DNA of 64,000 nucleotides from Inquilinus sp. Marseille-Q2685 (GCF_916619195.1 NZ_CAKAKL010000013.1:1-64000), one strand, 5' to 3'. Positions 1-9,241 are shown, counted from the stretch's first letter. Program-made: numbers and translations. Notes: a model not told the origin generated them from the letters alone.

Positions 1-40
1 ACCCCTCCCCCTGCCCCCTCCCGCAAGGGGAGGGGGAGAA
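1..40. repeat. C-rich/G-rich palindromic repeat, cut by the window edge
   Basis: The first bases are a C-rich run followed by CCCTCCCGCAAGGGGAGGG, a stem-loop with a GCAA-type centre. The same core occurs twice near 48.0-48.2 kb in opposite orientations, so this is a dispersed intergenic palindrome of REP type. The left part may lie outside the window. Confidence 0.5.
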
Positions 41-151
41 TGGAAGGCTGCGGCGGTGTCGATTTCGCGGGTTGGGTTCGCGGCACGCGAACCAGTTCCC
101 GTTCCCCAGCTGATATGCCCGAGGTCGTGCATCCAGAGATGCGTCGACATT

Positions 152-182
152 TTCTGGATTGCCGGGTCAAGCCCGGCAATGA
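152..182. repeat. Alphaproteobacterial intergenic palindrome
   Basis: ATTGCCGGG (158-166) and CCCGGCAAT (172-180) form a perfect 9-bp stem with a TCAAG loop, preceded by CTGG and followed by GAC. Palindromes of this form are scattered in many alphaproteobacterial genomes. It covers the 3' end of the neighbouring minus-strand reading frame, so the last residues of that frame are encoded by the repeat. Confidence 0.65.
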
Positions 183-826
183 CAGCTGGAGGGATCGCGT
201 CTACCCGGTGTCCGGCGGCTTGCGCCGGGCAGGGGCAGCGGAACGCGGCTCGGGCGGATCCGCGGCGTCCTCGCCGTCCTGCGGCGCAGGAAGCCGAGCT
301 CCTCCATCGCCTCGTCGGCCATCTCCAGCCACTGCTCCACCCGCACCGGATAGCCCCAGCGCCGGCACAACGCCGCCACCGCCACCTCCGGCCGGCTGGC
401 CTCGATCAGCTCCACCACCTCCGGCCGCTCCAGCCGCTCATGCATCTCGGCTTCACGGCGGTCGGCCTCCTCGCCGTCCCCGGACACCTCATAGGCCGCC
501 GCCATCATCGCGAGATTCACCCGCAGCCCGTGCCAGTCCTCCTGCGCCGCCTCGCGCTGCGCCGCCGCCTTGCGCTTCTCCTCCGCCTGCCGCGACAGCT
601 TGGCCTCCAGCAGCAGGGTCAGACGCAGCGACCGGGTGACGACGGCGATCCGCTGGCCATAGTCGACGCCGGGCTGCGGCGCCTCCACCGCTTCGGTGCG
701 GGTGGCCTCGATGATCTCCATATGGACGTCCGCCGCCCGGGCGAGCATGCGCAGATGCCGGGCCGTCCGCTCCTCCTGAGGAGCGGGCGCGGCCTCCGAT
801 GTCCGATCGGTCTGCGTCGCGTCCAT
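167..826 (-). CDS. Hypothetical protein, charged helical, about 219 aa
   Basis: I do not recognise this protein. It is rich in Ala, Glu and Arg, with a long predicted helical stretch around the middle (RQAEEKRKAAAQREAAQEDW) and no signal peptide or membrane segment. The N-terminal part resembles small alphaproteobacterial proteins that accompany terminase-like or DNA-binding functions, but this is too weak to name. The start is uncertain: ATG at 826 (M-D-A-T-Q) is chosen; ATG at 838 or TTG at 850 are alternatives and none has a clear ribosome binding site. The C-terminal 10 residues run into a dispersed palindrome, which suggests the original stop was displaced by repeat insertion. Confidence 0.55.
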   Translation of the reverse strand: MDATQTDRTSEAAPAPQEERTARHLRMLARAADVHMEIIEATRTEAVEAPQPGVDYGQRIAVVTRSLRLTLLLEAKLSRQAEEKRKAAAQREAAQEDWHGLRVNLAMMAAAYEVSGDGEEADRREAEMHERLERPEVVELIEASRPEVAVAALCRRWGYPVRVEQWLEMADEAMEELGFLRRRTARTPRIRPSRVPLPLPGASRRTPGRRDPSSCHCRA

Positions 827-902
827 GGAACATAGCATGAACACGAACAAGCCGCCCTCGCAATGAACATTGTGTTTACAGCACCATCTTGGCCCTCATC
901 GG

Positions 903-942
903 CCTTCCGCGTCATCGCGAGGTGCGAGGCACCATGGCGATC
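903..942. repeat. Degenerate copy of the GTCATTGCGAG-type repeat
   Basis: The stretch reads CGTCATCGCGAGGTGCGAGG followed by a GCGATCC segment. It resembles one arm of the better preserved palindrome at 58.35 kb. It lies in the short gap between two minus-strand genes. Confidence 0.35.
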
Positions 943-1019
943 CGGAGGCGGAGCCGCTGGTATAGCCGGGCGCGCACTTAAGAGCGGTATTCTGATGCGC
1001 CGACATCGGCAGGCTGAAC

Positions 1020-1919
1020 TCAAGCCACCACTGCCAAGCCCGGCGAGGCGCGCAAACGGGCTATGTCGCGTGCCGGCGGTTCTCCAAAGTGGCGGCGATA
1101 TTCGCGACTGAACTGCGAAGGGCTTTCGTAACCCACACGGAGGGCGGCGGTCGTGATGTCGATGTCCTCTACCAGCATCAGGCTGCGCGCGTCCTGCAGC
1201 CGGAGCTGCTTCTGAAACTGCAGCGGCGTCATCGCCGTTACGGCGCGAAAATGCTCGTGCAGGCTCGACGGACTCATGCCCACTTCCGCGGCAAGCCGTT
1301 CGATGCTGAACCGTTCCCGGACGTGCTGCCCGATCCAGGCGATGGCGCGGCCGATCTGGGCCACCCGACCCTGGCTGGAGGTGATGTGGCGCATCCTGGC
1401 GCCGTCCGGGCCGACCAGCAGGCGATAGAGAATTTCCTGCTCGGCAAGCGGCCCGAGCACGGGCAGCGCTGCCGGATCGTCGAGCAGACGCAGCAGGCGC
1501 AGGACCGCGTCGAGTAGTTCGGTACCGGCGTCGGACACCGTCTTGCCTATGGGCGGTGAGGGCGCTCGGGGCGGAGGCGGCACGCGCAACGCCAACTGCC
1601 CCAGCATGACCGGATCGAAATCGAGGTACAGGCAGAGATAGGGCCTATCGGGCGTCGCCTCGACCACCTGACCCGTTACCGGCAGGTCATGGGTGACGAT
1701 CCCATAGCGGCCCGGTGCATATCTGAACACGCGGTCGCCCAGCGTGACCTCCTTTCGCCCCTGCGCGACGAGGCACAGTTGCGGCCGGTAGACATTCGGC
1801 ATCGGCATTGTGACCGCGGAGGATCGAACAAGCGTCATACGTTCGATCGAGGTGCCGTGAAAGCCATCCCTCGAGACATGCCGGGCAATTATCCCGGCGA
1901 TTCCAGTCAGTGGTTCCAT
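1020..1919 (-). CDS. AraC family transcriptional regulator (AraC_N type)
   Basis: A 299-residue regulator. Residues about 20-180 match the AraC-type N-terminal effector domain found in regulators of oxidoreductases (P-N-V-Y-R-P-Q-L-C-L segment followed by a beta-rich region), and residues about 190-285 carry two helix-turn-helix motifs (E-R-F-S-I-E-R-L-A-A-E-V-G-M-S and V-G-Y-E-S-P-S-Q-F-S-R-E-Y). It is divergent from the aldo/keto reductase, with 171 bases between the starts, and very probably controls that gene. This regulator/AKR pairing is common in proteobacteria. The effector is unknown. Confidence 0.9.
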   Translation of the reverse strand: MEPLTGIAGIIARHVSRDGFHGTSIERMTLVRSSAVTMPMPNVYRPQLCLVAQGRKEVTLGDRVFRYAPGRYGIVTHDLPVTGQVVEATPDRPYLCLYLDFDPVMLGQLALRVPPPPRAPSPPIGKTVSDAGTELLDAVLRLLRLLDDPAALPVLGPLAEQEILYRLLVGPDGARMRHITSSQGRVAQIGRAIAWIGQHVRERFSIERLAAEVGMSPSSLHEHFRAVTAMTPLQFQKQLRLQDARSLMLVEDIDITTAALRVGYESPSQFSREYRRHFGEPPARDIARLRASPGLAVVA

Positions 1920-2090
1920 GAAACGGATCGTCGCACGCGCGCGGAAGGTCGTAAACGCGCGACGCGGCTTCTGGAGGATCGGGCAGAAATCCCGGCCTAT
2001 CGGGCTAACGGCTCGGCGTCACCACGCATCACGATGCCGGCAGCGCCCGGGTCACGGCAAACCGGGCTGCGGAACAGGCATGGAGCGAAC

Positions 2091-3044
2091 ATGACATTCG
2101 ACAATCTGAAACTTCCCAAGGTCGCGCTGGGGACCTGGGCTTGGGGCGACAGCGGCGAGGCTGGCGACGGCTACTTCGGCAGCCACCTGACTCAGGCTGA
2201 CCTGGAAGAGGTCGCGGACAAGGCGCATGCGGCCGGCTTCACCTTGTGGGATACCGCCGTGGTATACGGGATGGGCCGTTCAGAGACCGTGCTCGGGGAG
2301 GTGCTGAAGCCCTACGCCCGCAGCGACTGCCAGCTCTCCACGAAGTTCACCCCGCAGGCCGCAGGGACCGCCGACGATCCGGTCGCGGACATGCTGGAGC
2401 AGAGTCTGGCACGCCTCGGCACGGACTACATCGACCTCTACTGGATTCACAACCCGGCCGATGTCGCGCGGTGGACTCCGCACCTGATCCCGTTGCTGAA
2501 GAGCGGGAAGGTCAAGCATGTGGGCGTCTCGAATCACAATCTGAGCGAAATCGAGCTCGCCAACCGGATTCTCAGGGAAGCCGGGTTCCGGGTCGAAGCC
2601 ATCCAGAACCACTACAGTCTTCTTTACCGCAGCTCCGAGGAAGCCGGCATCCTGGACTACTGCCGCAACCAGGGCATCCCGTTCTTCGCCTATATGGTGC
2701 TGGAACAAGGCGCCCTGAGCGGCAAATACAGTCCGGAGAACCCGTTGCCGGACGGCAGCAACCGGGCGAAGATCTACAATGGCATGCTGTCCCGGCTGAA
2801 GGCGCTGACGGACAAGCTCGCCTCGATCGGCCAGAAGCAGGGGGCCGCGGCTGCCGATGTCGCGACGGCTTGGGCCATCGCCAAGGGCACAACGCCGATC
2901 GTCGGCGTCACCAAGCCCAACCACGTCGATGGTCTGGTCCGAGCCGGCACCATGACGCTCTCCAGCACCGATATTGTAGAGCTGGAAGCTCTCGCTGACG
3001 CCGCTAACGTGAACACCCGCGGCTGGTGGGAAAAGGAAATGTAA
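2091..3044 (+). CDS. Aldo/keto reductase
   Basis: A 317-residue NADPH-dependent aldo/keto reductase with a TIM-barrel fold. The catalytic tetrad is visible: Asp and Tyr in WDTAVVYG, Lys in STKF and His in YWIHN. The cofactor end is marked by G-V-T-K-P. The frame stays open far upstream, but the ATG at 2091 gives an N-terminus (M-T-F-D-N-L-K-L-P-K-V-A-L-G-T) that starts directly at the first barrel strand, so it is preferred. It reduces or oxidises small carbonyl compounds in the cytoplasm; the substrate cannot be told. The divergent AraC protein is the likely regulator. Confidence 0.92.
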   Translation: MTFDNLKLPKVALGTWAWGDSGEAGDGYFGSHLTQADLEEVADKAHAAGFTLWDTAVVYGMGRSETVLGEVLKPYARSDCQLSTKFTPQAAGTADDPVADMLEQSLARLGTDYIDLYWIHNPADVARWTPHLIPLLKSGKVKHVGVSNHNLSEIELANRILREAGFRVEAIQNHYSLLYRSSEEAGILDYCRNQGIPFFAYMVLEQGALSGKYSPENPLPDGSNRAKIYNGMLSRLKALTDKLASIGQKQGAAAADVATAWAIAKGTTPIVGVTKPNHVDGLVRAGTMTLSSTDIVELEALADAANVNTRGWWEKEM

Positions 3045-3051
3045 AGTCTGA

Positions 3052-3213
3052 AGCTCCCCTGTCCCGAAACCGCGGACCGCCGTTCCGAGCAATACGGCAG
3101 GCGATCATCTCGTCCTCTTCGGGGACAGACCGGCATCCCGGCGGGTGCTGGGGCGCGTCGGCTTCGCGCCGGAGGACGAGGTCATGCTGGACGGGGCGCC
3201 GGCGATCCGCTGA
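3052..3213 (+). pseudogene. Possible 3' remnant of a GNAT acetyltransferase
   Basis: The gap between the aldo/keto reductase and the RTX gene holds an open frame without a start codon. Its translation ends in HLVLFGDRPASRR, then VLGRVGFAPED and a stop at 3211. That pattern (a GD...GR-hydrophobic-GF segment near the C-terminus) resembles the end of YhbS-like GNAT proteins. Only about 36 residues look protein-like. The assignment is weak. Confidence 0.25.
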
Positions 3214-3240
3214 CCCGCTATCCCTGATGGTCCCTGCGAG

Positions 3241-3269
3241 CGGCCCGGATGCGCCTTGCACCCGGGCCG
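3241..3269 (-). terminator. Candidate terminator of the distal RTX gene
   Basis: CGGCCCGG and CCGGGCCG (3241-3248, 3262-3269) form a GC-rich stem just behind the stop at 3277 on the minus strand. There is no T-run, so intrinsic termination is uncertain. Confidence 0.4.
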
Positions 3270-3276
3270 CCGATGA

Positions 3277-4920
3277 TCACAGCACGAAGTCCGCTGCCGT
3301 GAGGGCGTGGTCGGAATAGACGGTGATGATCGCGTCCTGGACCCGGTCGCCGGTGGTCTCGAGATAGACGCCCTGGCGGCCGTCGCCGAAATCCACCACC
3401 CGCACCTGCCCGGCGACGCCGGCGGTGAAGTTGCCGGTGCCGAAGGTGAAGGCCGTGTCGCCGTTGGCGCTGTTGCCGTCGGCATCGATGCCGGACAGGT
3501 CGATCCTGTCGCCGGTCGAGACATCCGAGATCACGTCCCGGCCGGACGCCGCCACCGTGCTGTCGCCGACCGCGGTATAGACGAAGCGGTCGTTGCCGGC
3601 CCCGCCCTTCAGCGTGTCGGCCCCGGCCCCGCCGCTGAGCACGTCGTCGCCGGCACCGCCCCAGAGCCCGTTGGCGCCGCCGTCGCCGCTGAGGACGTCG
3701 TTGGCGTCGGATCCCTGCAGCTGCTCGATCCCGGTCAGCGTGTCGCCCTGGGCGTCGCCGCCGGTACCGGTGCCGGAAGCGAGGTCGACCGTCACACCCG
3801 TCCGGCTGGCGGTGTACACGGCGGTGTCGATGCCGGCGCCGCCGGTCAGGGCATCGGCCCCGGCCGCGCCCTGGAGGCGGTCGTTGTCGTCGCCGCCGTC
3901 GATCCGGTCGTCGCCCGTGCCGCCCCAGATCGAGTCGTTGCCGGCCCCGCCGGAGACCACATCGTTCTCGCTGCCGGCATTGACCGAATCGACGCCGCCG
4001 CCACCGTTGATGGTGTCGACCCCGGCTTCGCCGAAGATGATGTTGTTGCCGTCGTTGCCGGTCAGGCTGTCGTCGAAGCCGGAGCCGCGCAGGTTCTCGA
4101 TATTGGCCAGCGTGTCGCCCTCGGCGTCACCGCCCATGCCGGTGCCCGCCACCAGGTCCACCGTCACCGCGGCGGCCGAGCCCTCGTAGCTGGCGAAGTC
4201 CGACCCGTCGCCGCCGTCGATCACGTCCGCGCCCGCGCCGCCGGTCAGGATGTCGTCGCCCTCGATGCCGTTGAGCGTGTTCGCCGCCGCATCCCCGGTC
4301 AGGATGTCGTTCAGCTGGCTGCCGCTGACGCCTTCGATGCCGGAAAGCTGGTCCCCGGCGGCGTAGCCGCCCTCCGCCTGGCCGGTGGCGAGATTGACCG
4401 TGACGCCGGCATCCGAGTTGAGATACGCGGTGACGTCGTGGCCGTCGCCGCCGATGAGCGTGTCGGCGCCCCAGCTGCCATGCAGCTCGTCATTGCCGGC
4501 GCCACCATCGATGACATCGTCGCCCGCCATGCCGATGATCCGGTCATCGCCCTCGATGCCGAGGAGCGTGTTGTTTCCCGCATCACCCCACAGGTTGTCG
4601 TTCAGCTGGCTGCCGCTGACGCCCTCGATGCCGGACCAACTGTCCCCAGCGGCAAAGCCCCCTTCCGCCTGGCCAGTGCCGAGATTGATCGTGACGGCGG
4701 CGTCCGAGTTGAGATAGGCGATGATGTCGAAGCCGTCGCCGCCGTTCAGCGTGTCGTTGCCCCAGCTGCCGTGCAGCTCGTCATCACCGGCGCCGCCGTC
4801 GACGAGGTCGTCGCCCTGCATGCCGATCAGCCGGTCGTTGCCGCCCAGGCCGCTGATGGTGTCGTTCTCGGCGGTGCCGCTCAGGTTGTCGGCACCGTCC
4901 GTGCCGTTGATGATCGCCAT
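3277..4920 (-). CDS. RTX calcium-binding repeat protein (547 aa), T1SS substrate
   Basis: The protein is almost entirely blocks of the glycine-rich nonapeptide GGxGxDxhx, which fold into calcium-loaded beta-rolls outside the cell. Blocks alternate with a longer unit containing V-T-V-D-L or V-T-I-N-L and A-x-G-D-x-L-x-x-I-E, seen about six times. The last 110 residues form a secretion module (RFVYTAVGDS, then [19 protein letters not shown]) ending in A-D-F-V-L, typical of PrtD-type type I secretion substrates. No enzymatic or adhesin domain is visible. The ATG at 4920 follows AAGGGGA with 8-base spacing. It lies 86 bases behind a paralogue whose 3' end is very similar, so the two arose by tandem duplication. 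Confidence 0.88.
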   Translation of the reverse strand: MAIINGTDGADNLSGTAENDTISGLGGNDRLIGMQGDDLVDGGAGDDELHGSWGNDTLNGGDGFDIIAYLNSDAAVTINLGTGQAEGGFAAGDSWSGIEGVSGSQLNDNLWGDAGNNTLLGIEGDDRIIGMAGDDVIDGGAGNDELHGSWGADTLIGGDGHDVTAYLNSDAGVTVNLATGQAEGGYAAGDQLSGIEGVSGSQLNDILTGDAAANTLNGIEGDDILTGGAGADVIDGGDGSDFASYEGSAAAVTVDLVAGTGMGGDAEGDTLANIENLRGSGFDDSLTGNDGNNIIFGEAGVDTINGGGGVDSVNAGSENDVVSGGAGNDSIWGGTGDDRIDGGDDNDRLQGAAGADALTGGAGIDTAVYTASRTGVTVDLASGTGTGGDAQGDTLTGIEQLQGSDANDVLSGDGGANGLWGGAGDDVLSGGAGADTLKGGAGNDRFVYTAVGDSTVAASGRDVISDVSTGDRIDLSGIDADGNSANGDTAFTFGTGNFTAGVAGQVRVVDFGDGRQGVYLETTGDRVQDAIITVYSDHALTAADFVL

Positions 4921-4968
4921 TGTCAGGTCCCCTTCAAAGATTTCATTGCAAAACGTCAGAAAGCCCAA

Positions 4969-4996
4969 GGGCCGGGCGCCTTGCGACGCCCGGCCC
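4969..4996 (-). terminator. Terminator between the two RTX genes
   Basis: GGGCCGGGCG (4969-4978) pairs perfectly with CGCCCGGCCC (4987-4996) around an 8-base loop. On the minus strand it follows the stop of the upstream RTX gene (5007) and is trailed by TTGGGCTTTCT. It probably reduces expression of the second RTX gene relative to the first. Confidence 0.7.
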
Positions 4997-5006
4997 CAAG
5001 GAAGAA

Positions 5007-7016
5007 CTACAGCACGAAGTCCGACGCGGTCAGGGCGTGGTCGGAATAGACGGTGATGATCGCGTCCTGGGTCCTGTCGCCATCGACATCGAGATAGACG
5101 CCCTGGCGGCCGTCGCCGAAATCCACCACCCGCAGCTGGCCCGCGACGCCGGTGAAGTTCCCGGTGCCGAAGGTGAAGGCAGTGTCGCCGTTGGCGCTGT
5201 TGCCGTCCGCGTCGATGCCCGACAGGTCGATCCGGTCGCCGGTGGCGAAGTCCGAGATGACGTCCCGGCCGGCGGTCGCCGCGGCGCTGTCGCCGATCGC
5301 GGTGTAGACGAAGCTGTCGTTGCCGGCCCCGCCCTTCAGCACATCGGCCCCGGCGCCGCCGGTGAGCACGTCGTCGCCGGCGCCGCCCCACAGCGTGTTG
5401 GCGCCGGCATCGCCGGTGAGGGTGTCGGCGAGGTTCGAGCCGATCACCTGCTCGATCCCGGTCAGCGTGTCGCCCTGGGCGTCGCCGCCCGCGCCGGTGC
5501 CGGAAGCGAGGTCGACCGTCACCGCTGCGGCGGAGTGGCTGTAGACCGCGGTGTCGATGCCGGCGCCGCCGGTGACGGCGTCGGCCCCGGCCCCGCCTTC
5601 GATGTAGTCGCTGCCCTCACCGCCATCGATCTCGTCGTCGCCGGCGCCGCCCAGGATGGTGTCGTTGCCGGCCTCGCCGAAGACGATGTCGTTCTCGCTG
5701 CCGGCGTCGATCGAGTCGTTGCCGATGCCGCCATGGATGGTGTCGATCCCCGCGCCGCCGACGAGACGGTCGTTGCCGTCGCCGCCGTCGAGGCTGTCGT
5801 CGCCGGCCTCGCCCGAGAGCGAGTCGTCGCCGCCATTGCCGATGATGGTGTCGTCGCCCAGCTCGCCGCCAATGATGTTGCGGTCGTTGCTGCCGGTCAG
5901 GGTGTCCGCATTGCTCGAGCCGTACAGGTTCTCGATGCCGGTCAGCGTGTCGCCGTCGGCATCACCGCCCAAGGCGGTGCCGGCCAGCAGGTCGACCGTG
6001 ACCCCGGCCGCCGAGCCCTGGTAATTGGCGAAGTCCGAGCCGTCGCCGCCGATCAGCTGGTCGGCGCCCGCCCCGCCGCGGAGCGTGTCGTCGCCCGCCC
6101 CGCCATCGATCACATTGGCGTCGGCGCTGCCGTAGAGATGATCGGTGGAGTCGGAGCCGGTGAGGTTCTCGATGCCGGTCAGCGTGTCGCCCTCGGCGTC
6201 GCCGCCCGAGGCGGTGCCGGCCGAGAGGTCGACCGTGACCCCTGCCGCCGACTCGCCATAGAAGGCCGTGTCGATGCCATCGCCGCCATCGATCGAATCG
6301 GCGCCGTCGAGCCCCTGCAGGATGTCGTCGCCGGCCCCGCCGGTGAGCGTGTCATTGCCCTGGTCGCCGTTGAGGATATCGGCTCCCGCCCCGCCCTGCA
6401 GGGTGTCGTCGCCCTCGAAGCCGTGGAGCTGGTCGGCGCCGTCGCCGCCCGCCAGCACGTTCGCCAGCGCGTTGCCGCGGAGGTTGTCGTCGAAGGCGCT
6501 GGCCGTGACATTCTCGAAACTGGTCAGGGTGTCGTCGCCGTCGCCGCCCCTGCCGGCGCCGGTCTGCAGGTCGACCGCAACCGCCGCGGCCGCGTTGCCG
6601 TAGAAGGCGGTGTCGATGCCGTCGCCGCCGTCGAGCGCGTCCGTCCCGGCGCCGCCGTCCAGGATGTCGTTCCCGACGCCTCCGGCAAGGGTGTCATCGC
6701 CGTTAATGCCCCGCAGGACGTCGTCCCCGCCCCCGCCCTGGAGGTTGTCGTTGCCGTCGAAGCCCCGCAGGATGTTGGCATTGGCGTCGCCGACGAGGGT
6801 GTCGGCGAAGGCGCTGCCGTTGATGTTCTCGATGCTGGAATAGGCATCGCCGGCGGCAAAGCCCCCGGATCCCGAATTCGTCACGAGGTTGACGTTCACG
6901 GCGGCCGTCGAGGTCTCGTAGGACACCGTGTCGTTGCCGGCGAGGCCGTTATACGTATCGGCGGTACTCAAGCCGTCGAAGAGATCGTTACCGGCAGTTC
7001 CGTTGATGACAGCCAT
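5007..7016 (-). CDS. RTX calcium-binding repeat protein (669 aa), T1SS substrate
   Basis: The larger of the 5'-side RTX pair. From residue about 15 to 560 it is built of GGxGxDxhx nonapeptides interrupted by seven units of the type V-x-V-D-L-x-x-G-x-x-x-G-G-D-x-x-x-D-T-L-x-x-x-E, predicted to make successive beta-roll segments binding calcium. The C-terminal module ([26 protein letters not shown]) ends in S-D-F-V-L, the expected uncleaved signal for a PrtDE-type exporter. No catalytic domain is seen. A GTG at 7025 is in frame, but GGAGG lies directly against it, whereas the ATG at 7016 has GGAGG at 9-base spacing; the ATG is chosen. The role is probably a surface or matrix protein. Confidence 0.88.
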   Translation of the reverse strand: MAVINGTAGNDLFDGLSTADTYNGLAGNDTVSYETSTAAVNVNLVTNSGSGGFAAGDAYSSIENINGSAFADTLVGDANANILRGFDGNDNLQGGGGDDVLRGINGDDTLAGGVGNDILDGGAGTDALDGGDGIDTAFYGNAAAAVAVDLQTGAGRGGDGDDTLTSFENVTASAFDDNLRGNALANVLAGGDGADQLHGFEGDDTLQGGAGADILNGDQGNDTLTGGAGDDILQGLDGADSIDGGDGIDTAFYGESAAGVTVDLSAGTASGGDAEGDTLTGIENLTGSDSTDHLYGSADANVIDGGAGDDTLRGGAGADQLIGGDGSDFANYQGSAAGVTVDLLAGTALGGDADGDTLTGIENLYGSSNADTLTGSNDRNIIGGELGDDTIIGNGGDDSLSGEAGDDSLDGGDGNDRLVGGAGIDTIHGGIGNDSIDAGSENDIVFGEAGNDTILGGAGDDEIDGGEGSDYIEGGAGADAVTGGAGIDTAVYSHSAAAVTVDLASGTGAGGDAQGDTLTGIEQVIGSNLADTLTGDAGANTLWGGAGDDVLTGGAGADVLKGGAGNDSFVYTAIGDSAAATAGRDVISDFATGDRIDLSGIDADGNSANGDTAFTFGTGNFTGVAGQLRVVDFGDGRQGVYLDVDGDRTQDAIITVYSDHALTASDFVL

Positions 7017-7651
7017 GATATGCACCCTCCTTCGAAGTCAGCGGCGCCGTCACGGGGCCAAGCTCCGCGCATCGCCGGAGGCGGGCACGGCCCTGGGCTT
7101 TCTCATGATTGGGTTCGATAGGATCGTTCCACCGGCGCAGGTGGCGTATGCGCGAAAACGCACTCCTCGGAATTGAGGATTAAACAAAAATGTCAAGATA
7201 GGTAGGACGTATCGCCTATCGTCCCGATTCATCGACAAAAACTGAAAATACGGCAAGAAATTTTTCTCGCACTCTCAAAAATAATTTTGAGACTCCAGCT
7301 CAAAGCACGGAATCCCTAGAGATGAATTGTCAGGATATGCCAAATATTGATAAATGAATTTGATCATTATTTTATAAATTTAATACATGAATAAGACCGA
7401 CGCCGATGCCTTCCGGAGTGATGTGTCTCTGCAGACCTCGCAAGGCCCGGCCGTTCAGCCCGGACCAGCCGAGACCCGAGCCGGCAATCGATTGCCAGAT
7501 AGTGGCAACGTTACCCTGCTTTGCAAGAGCTTTTTCCCGGGTCACTTTGGAATGGTTTCGATCGACCATATGGGCCGCCGCCCCCGCCCGCGACGACCCG
7601 TCGTCACCGGGCGGCACGGCAGCGGCGAAAGCAGGAAGAATACGCAGGATT
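7017..7651. other. Long AT-rich regulatory gap between RTX operon and lacI-type gene
   Basis: This 635-base gap separates the minus-strand RTX pair from a plus-strand LacI regulator. About 7160-7390 is strikingly AT-rich against a roughly 70% G+C background, with runs such as CATTATTTTATAAATTTAAT. It contains overlapping inverted repeats GATAGG/CCTATC (7197-7202, 7215-7220) and GGACG/CGTCC (7205-7209, 7220-7224). No credible gene is seen. It is the probable promoter region for the RTX operon and perhaps a site of silencing or transfer. Confidence 0.6.
7273..7292. promoter_or_regulatory. Inverted repeat in RTX upstream region
   Basis: TCTCAAAA and TTTTGAGA form a perfect 8-bp inverted repeat around ATAA. 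It lies about 260 bases upstream of the RTX start, in the AT-rich block. It could be an operator, or a stem-loop at the end of a short transcript. Confidence 0.4.
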
Positions 7652-8731
7652 ATGGGCAGGCGCCCGAGCGGCCACGAGGCTTTCGGCCCCCTCATGCGCG
7701 ATGTCGCGAGATTGGCCGGCGTCGCGACGTCGACGGTCAGCCGCGCGCTGGCCAATCCCGGCCGGGTCAACGAGACGACGCGGCGCCGGATCCTCGCCGC
7801 GGCCGAGCAGCTGGGCTACGTCCCCAACGCCGCTGCCCGGAACCTGCGCGTCGGCGCGTCCAACATCGTCATGGCCGTGCTGTCGGAGCCGGCGATCGCC
7901 AACGGCGCCTCGCAGATCGTTCCCGAAGTGCTGCAGACCGTCGCCGCGACCCTGTCGGACAGCGGCTTCAACCTCCTGATCGCCGGCCGCAGCCGATCCG
8001 CGGCGACAGAGACGCATATCCCCGACCTGGCGGTCGGCGGCATCGTCCGCGGCGCGATCCTGATCGGGGCCGCGGAGCCGCCGTCCTTCGGGCGGCGGTC
8101 GCTCGCCGGCGCCGGCATCCCGGTCGTGTCGGTGCTGCAGGACCGCAGCGCGGCCGGGATTCCGAGCGTGGTCGGCAACGACCGCGAGGCCATGCGCGAT
8201 GCGGTGCTGCACCTGATCGGCCTGGGCCACCGGTCGTTCTTCTACATCGCCGGCCCGGCCGGCAGCTATCACGAGGCCGAGCGGTTCGGCGGGCTGGCCG
8301 ACGCGCTGGCGGCCGCCGGCCTCTCCGAGCGGGCGGTGGTCCGCCACGGCGGCGGCCATTCCTTCCAGGACGGATTCCAGAGCGGCATCCGCGCCGCCCG
8401 GGCCTATCTGGCGCGGGAGCGGCGCCCGACCGCGGCCGTCGCCTGCTGGGACGGCGCCGCGATCGCCTTCATGAGCACGGTGCGGGCGCAGGGGGCGGCC
8501 GTGCCCGGCGACGTGTCCGTCCTGGGCTTCGACGGGGTTCCGGTGGGCGCCTTCTGCGAGCCGCCCCTGACCACGCTGCGGCAGCCGACGGCGGAGCTGG
8601 GGGCGAAGGCCGCCGAGATGCTGCTGGCGCTGCTGGACGGCGATGCCGCCGCCCCGCCGCTCAAGACCACGCTGCCGAACCGGCTGCTGGTGCGTGGCAG
8701 CACGGCCGGCCCCCGCAACGCGCGGGCGTAG
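7652..8731 (+). CDS. LacI family transcriptional regulator
   Basis: A 359-residue sugar-type repressor. Residues about 15-65 hold the LacI helix-turn-helix and hinge (MRDVARLAGVATSTVSRALA then R-R-I-L-A-A-A-E-Q-L-G-Y-V-P-N), followed by a periplasmic-binding-protein-like effector domain (G-R-S-R-S-A-A near residue 110; F-D-G-V-P-V-G near 295; R-Q-P-T near 310). The frame is open further 5', but the ATG at 7652 puts the DNA-binding domain near the N-terminus; ATG at 7694 is an alternative. No sugar transport genes are adjacent, so its target is unclear; it could act on the long AT-rich region in front of it. It converges on mmcB with 9 bases between stops. Confidence 0.88.
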   Translation: MGRRPSGHEAFGPLMRDVARLAGVATSTVSRALANPGRVNETTRRRILAAAEQLGYVPNAAARNLRVGASNIVMAVLSEPAIANGASQIVPEVLQTVAATLSDSGFNLLIAGRSRSAATETHIPDLAVGGIVRGAILIGAAEPPSFGRRSLAGAGIPVVSVLQDRSAAGIPSVVGNDREAMRDAVLHLIGLGHRSFFYIAGPAGSYHEAERFGGLADALAAAGLSERAVVRHGGGHSFQDGFQSGIRAARAYLARERRPTAAVACWDGAAIAFMSTVRAQGAAVPGDVSVLGFDGVPVGAFCEPPLTTLRQPTAELGAKAAEMLLALLDGDAAAPPLKTTLPNRLLVRGSTAGPRNARA

Positions 8732-8740
8732 CCATCCCGC

Positions 8741-9241
8741 TCAGATCGCGCCGGTGCCGCGCCAGCCGACCAGCGCGCCTTCGTCCTCCAGCAGGTGCAG
8801 GCGCTGGGCCGCGACGCGGCCGAACTCCAGCACCAGGGCCTTGCGCCGGGGCGGCGGCAGGCGATGTTCCGGCGGCGGGCGCAGCAGCACGGCGTCGAAG
8901 CCGTCGGCGACGATCAGGCCGCAATCCGGGCCGATCAGCTCCTGCGGGAAATCCTCCGGCACGGCGAAGCAGAAACGATCGCAGTAGGCGGCGTAGTTCG
9001 GCCATTTCCGGTCGCCGCGGAAATCGGCGATCGAGACCTTGACCTCGACCAGGGTGATGCCGCCCGCCCCGTCGACCGCGAAGATGTCGGCCCGACGGCC
9101 GTCGGGCAGGCCGAACTCCGGCAGGCTGGCCTGGCCGGCGGCGGCGAACCAGCGCCGGACGCCGCGCGTGACCTGCACCGTCTGCAGCCGCGCCAGGGAG
9201 TCTAGCCCGGATATCCGGGCTGAGTTGCTTCTTTGTTCCAT
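8741..9241 (-). CDS. mmcB: MmcB family DNA repair protein
   Basis: A 166-residue protein of the MmcB family (formerly an alphaproteobacterial DUF), named for mitomycin C resistance in Caulobacter, where it belongs to the SOS response. The restriction-endonuclease-like core is visible: RADIFAVDG followed by ITLVEVKVS and DFRGDRKWPNYAAYCD, giving a D...ExK arrangement. It acts on damaged DNA in the cytoplasm. I did not find a GTTC-N7-GTTC LexA box in the 180 bases upstream. A perfect 18-bp palindrome, AGCCCGGATATCCGGGCT (9204-9221), lies just inside the 5' end, so the true start could be downstream of it. Confidence 0.9.
   Translation of the reverse strand: MEQRSNSARISGLDSLARLQTVQVTRGVRRWFAAAGQASLPEFGLPDGRRADIFAVDGAGGITLVEVKVSIADFRGDRKWPNYAAYCDRFCFAVPEDFPQELIGPDCGLIVADGFDAVLLRPPPEHRLPPPRRKALVLEFGRVAAQRLHLLEDEGALVGWRGTGAI
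9204..9221. promoter_or_regulatory. 18-bp perfect palindrome at the 5' end of mmcB
   Basis: AGCCCGGATATCCGGGCT is perfectly self-complementary. It encodes residues about 8-13 if the annotated start is right, or lies in the leader if translation begins later. It may be an operator; chance cannot be excluded in such GC-rich DNA. Confidence 0.35.

Noticed and set aside
4920..7121. A 733-codon plus-strand frame opposite the 669-residue RTX gene
   Set aside because: Its composition (Val/Ala/Asp/Gly in a fixed period) mirrors the repeats on the other strand, which have the ribosome binding site and the secretion signal.
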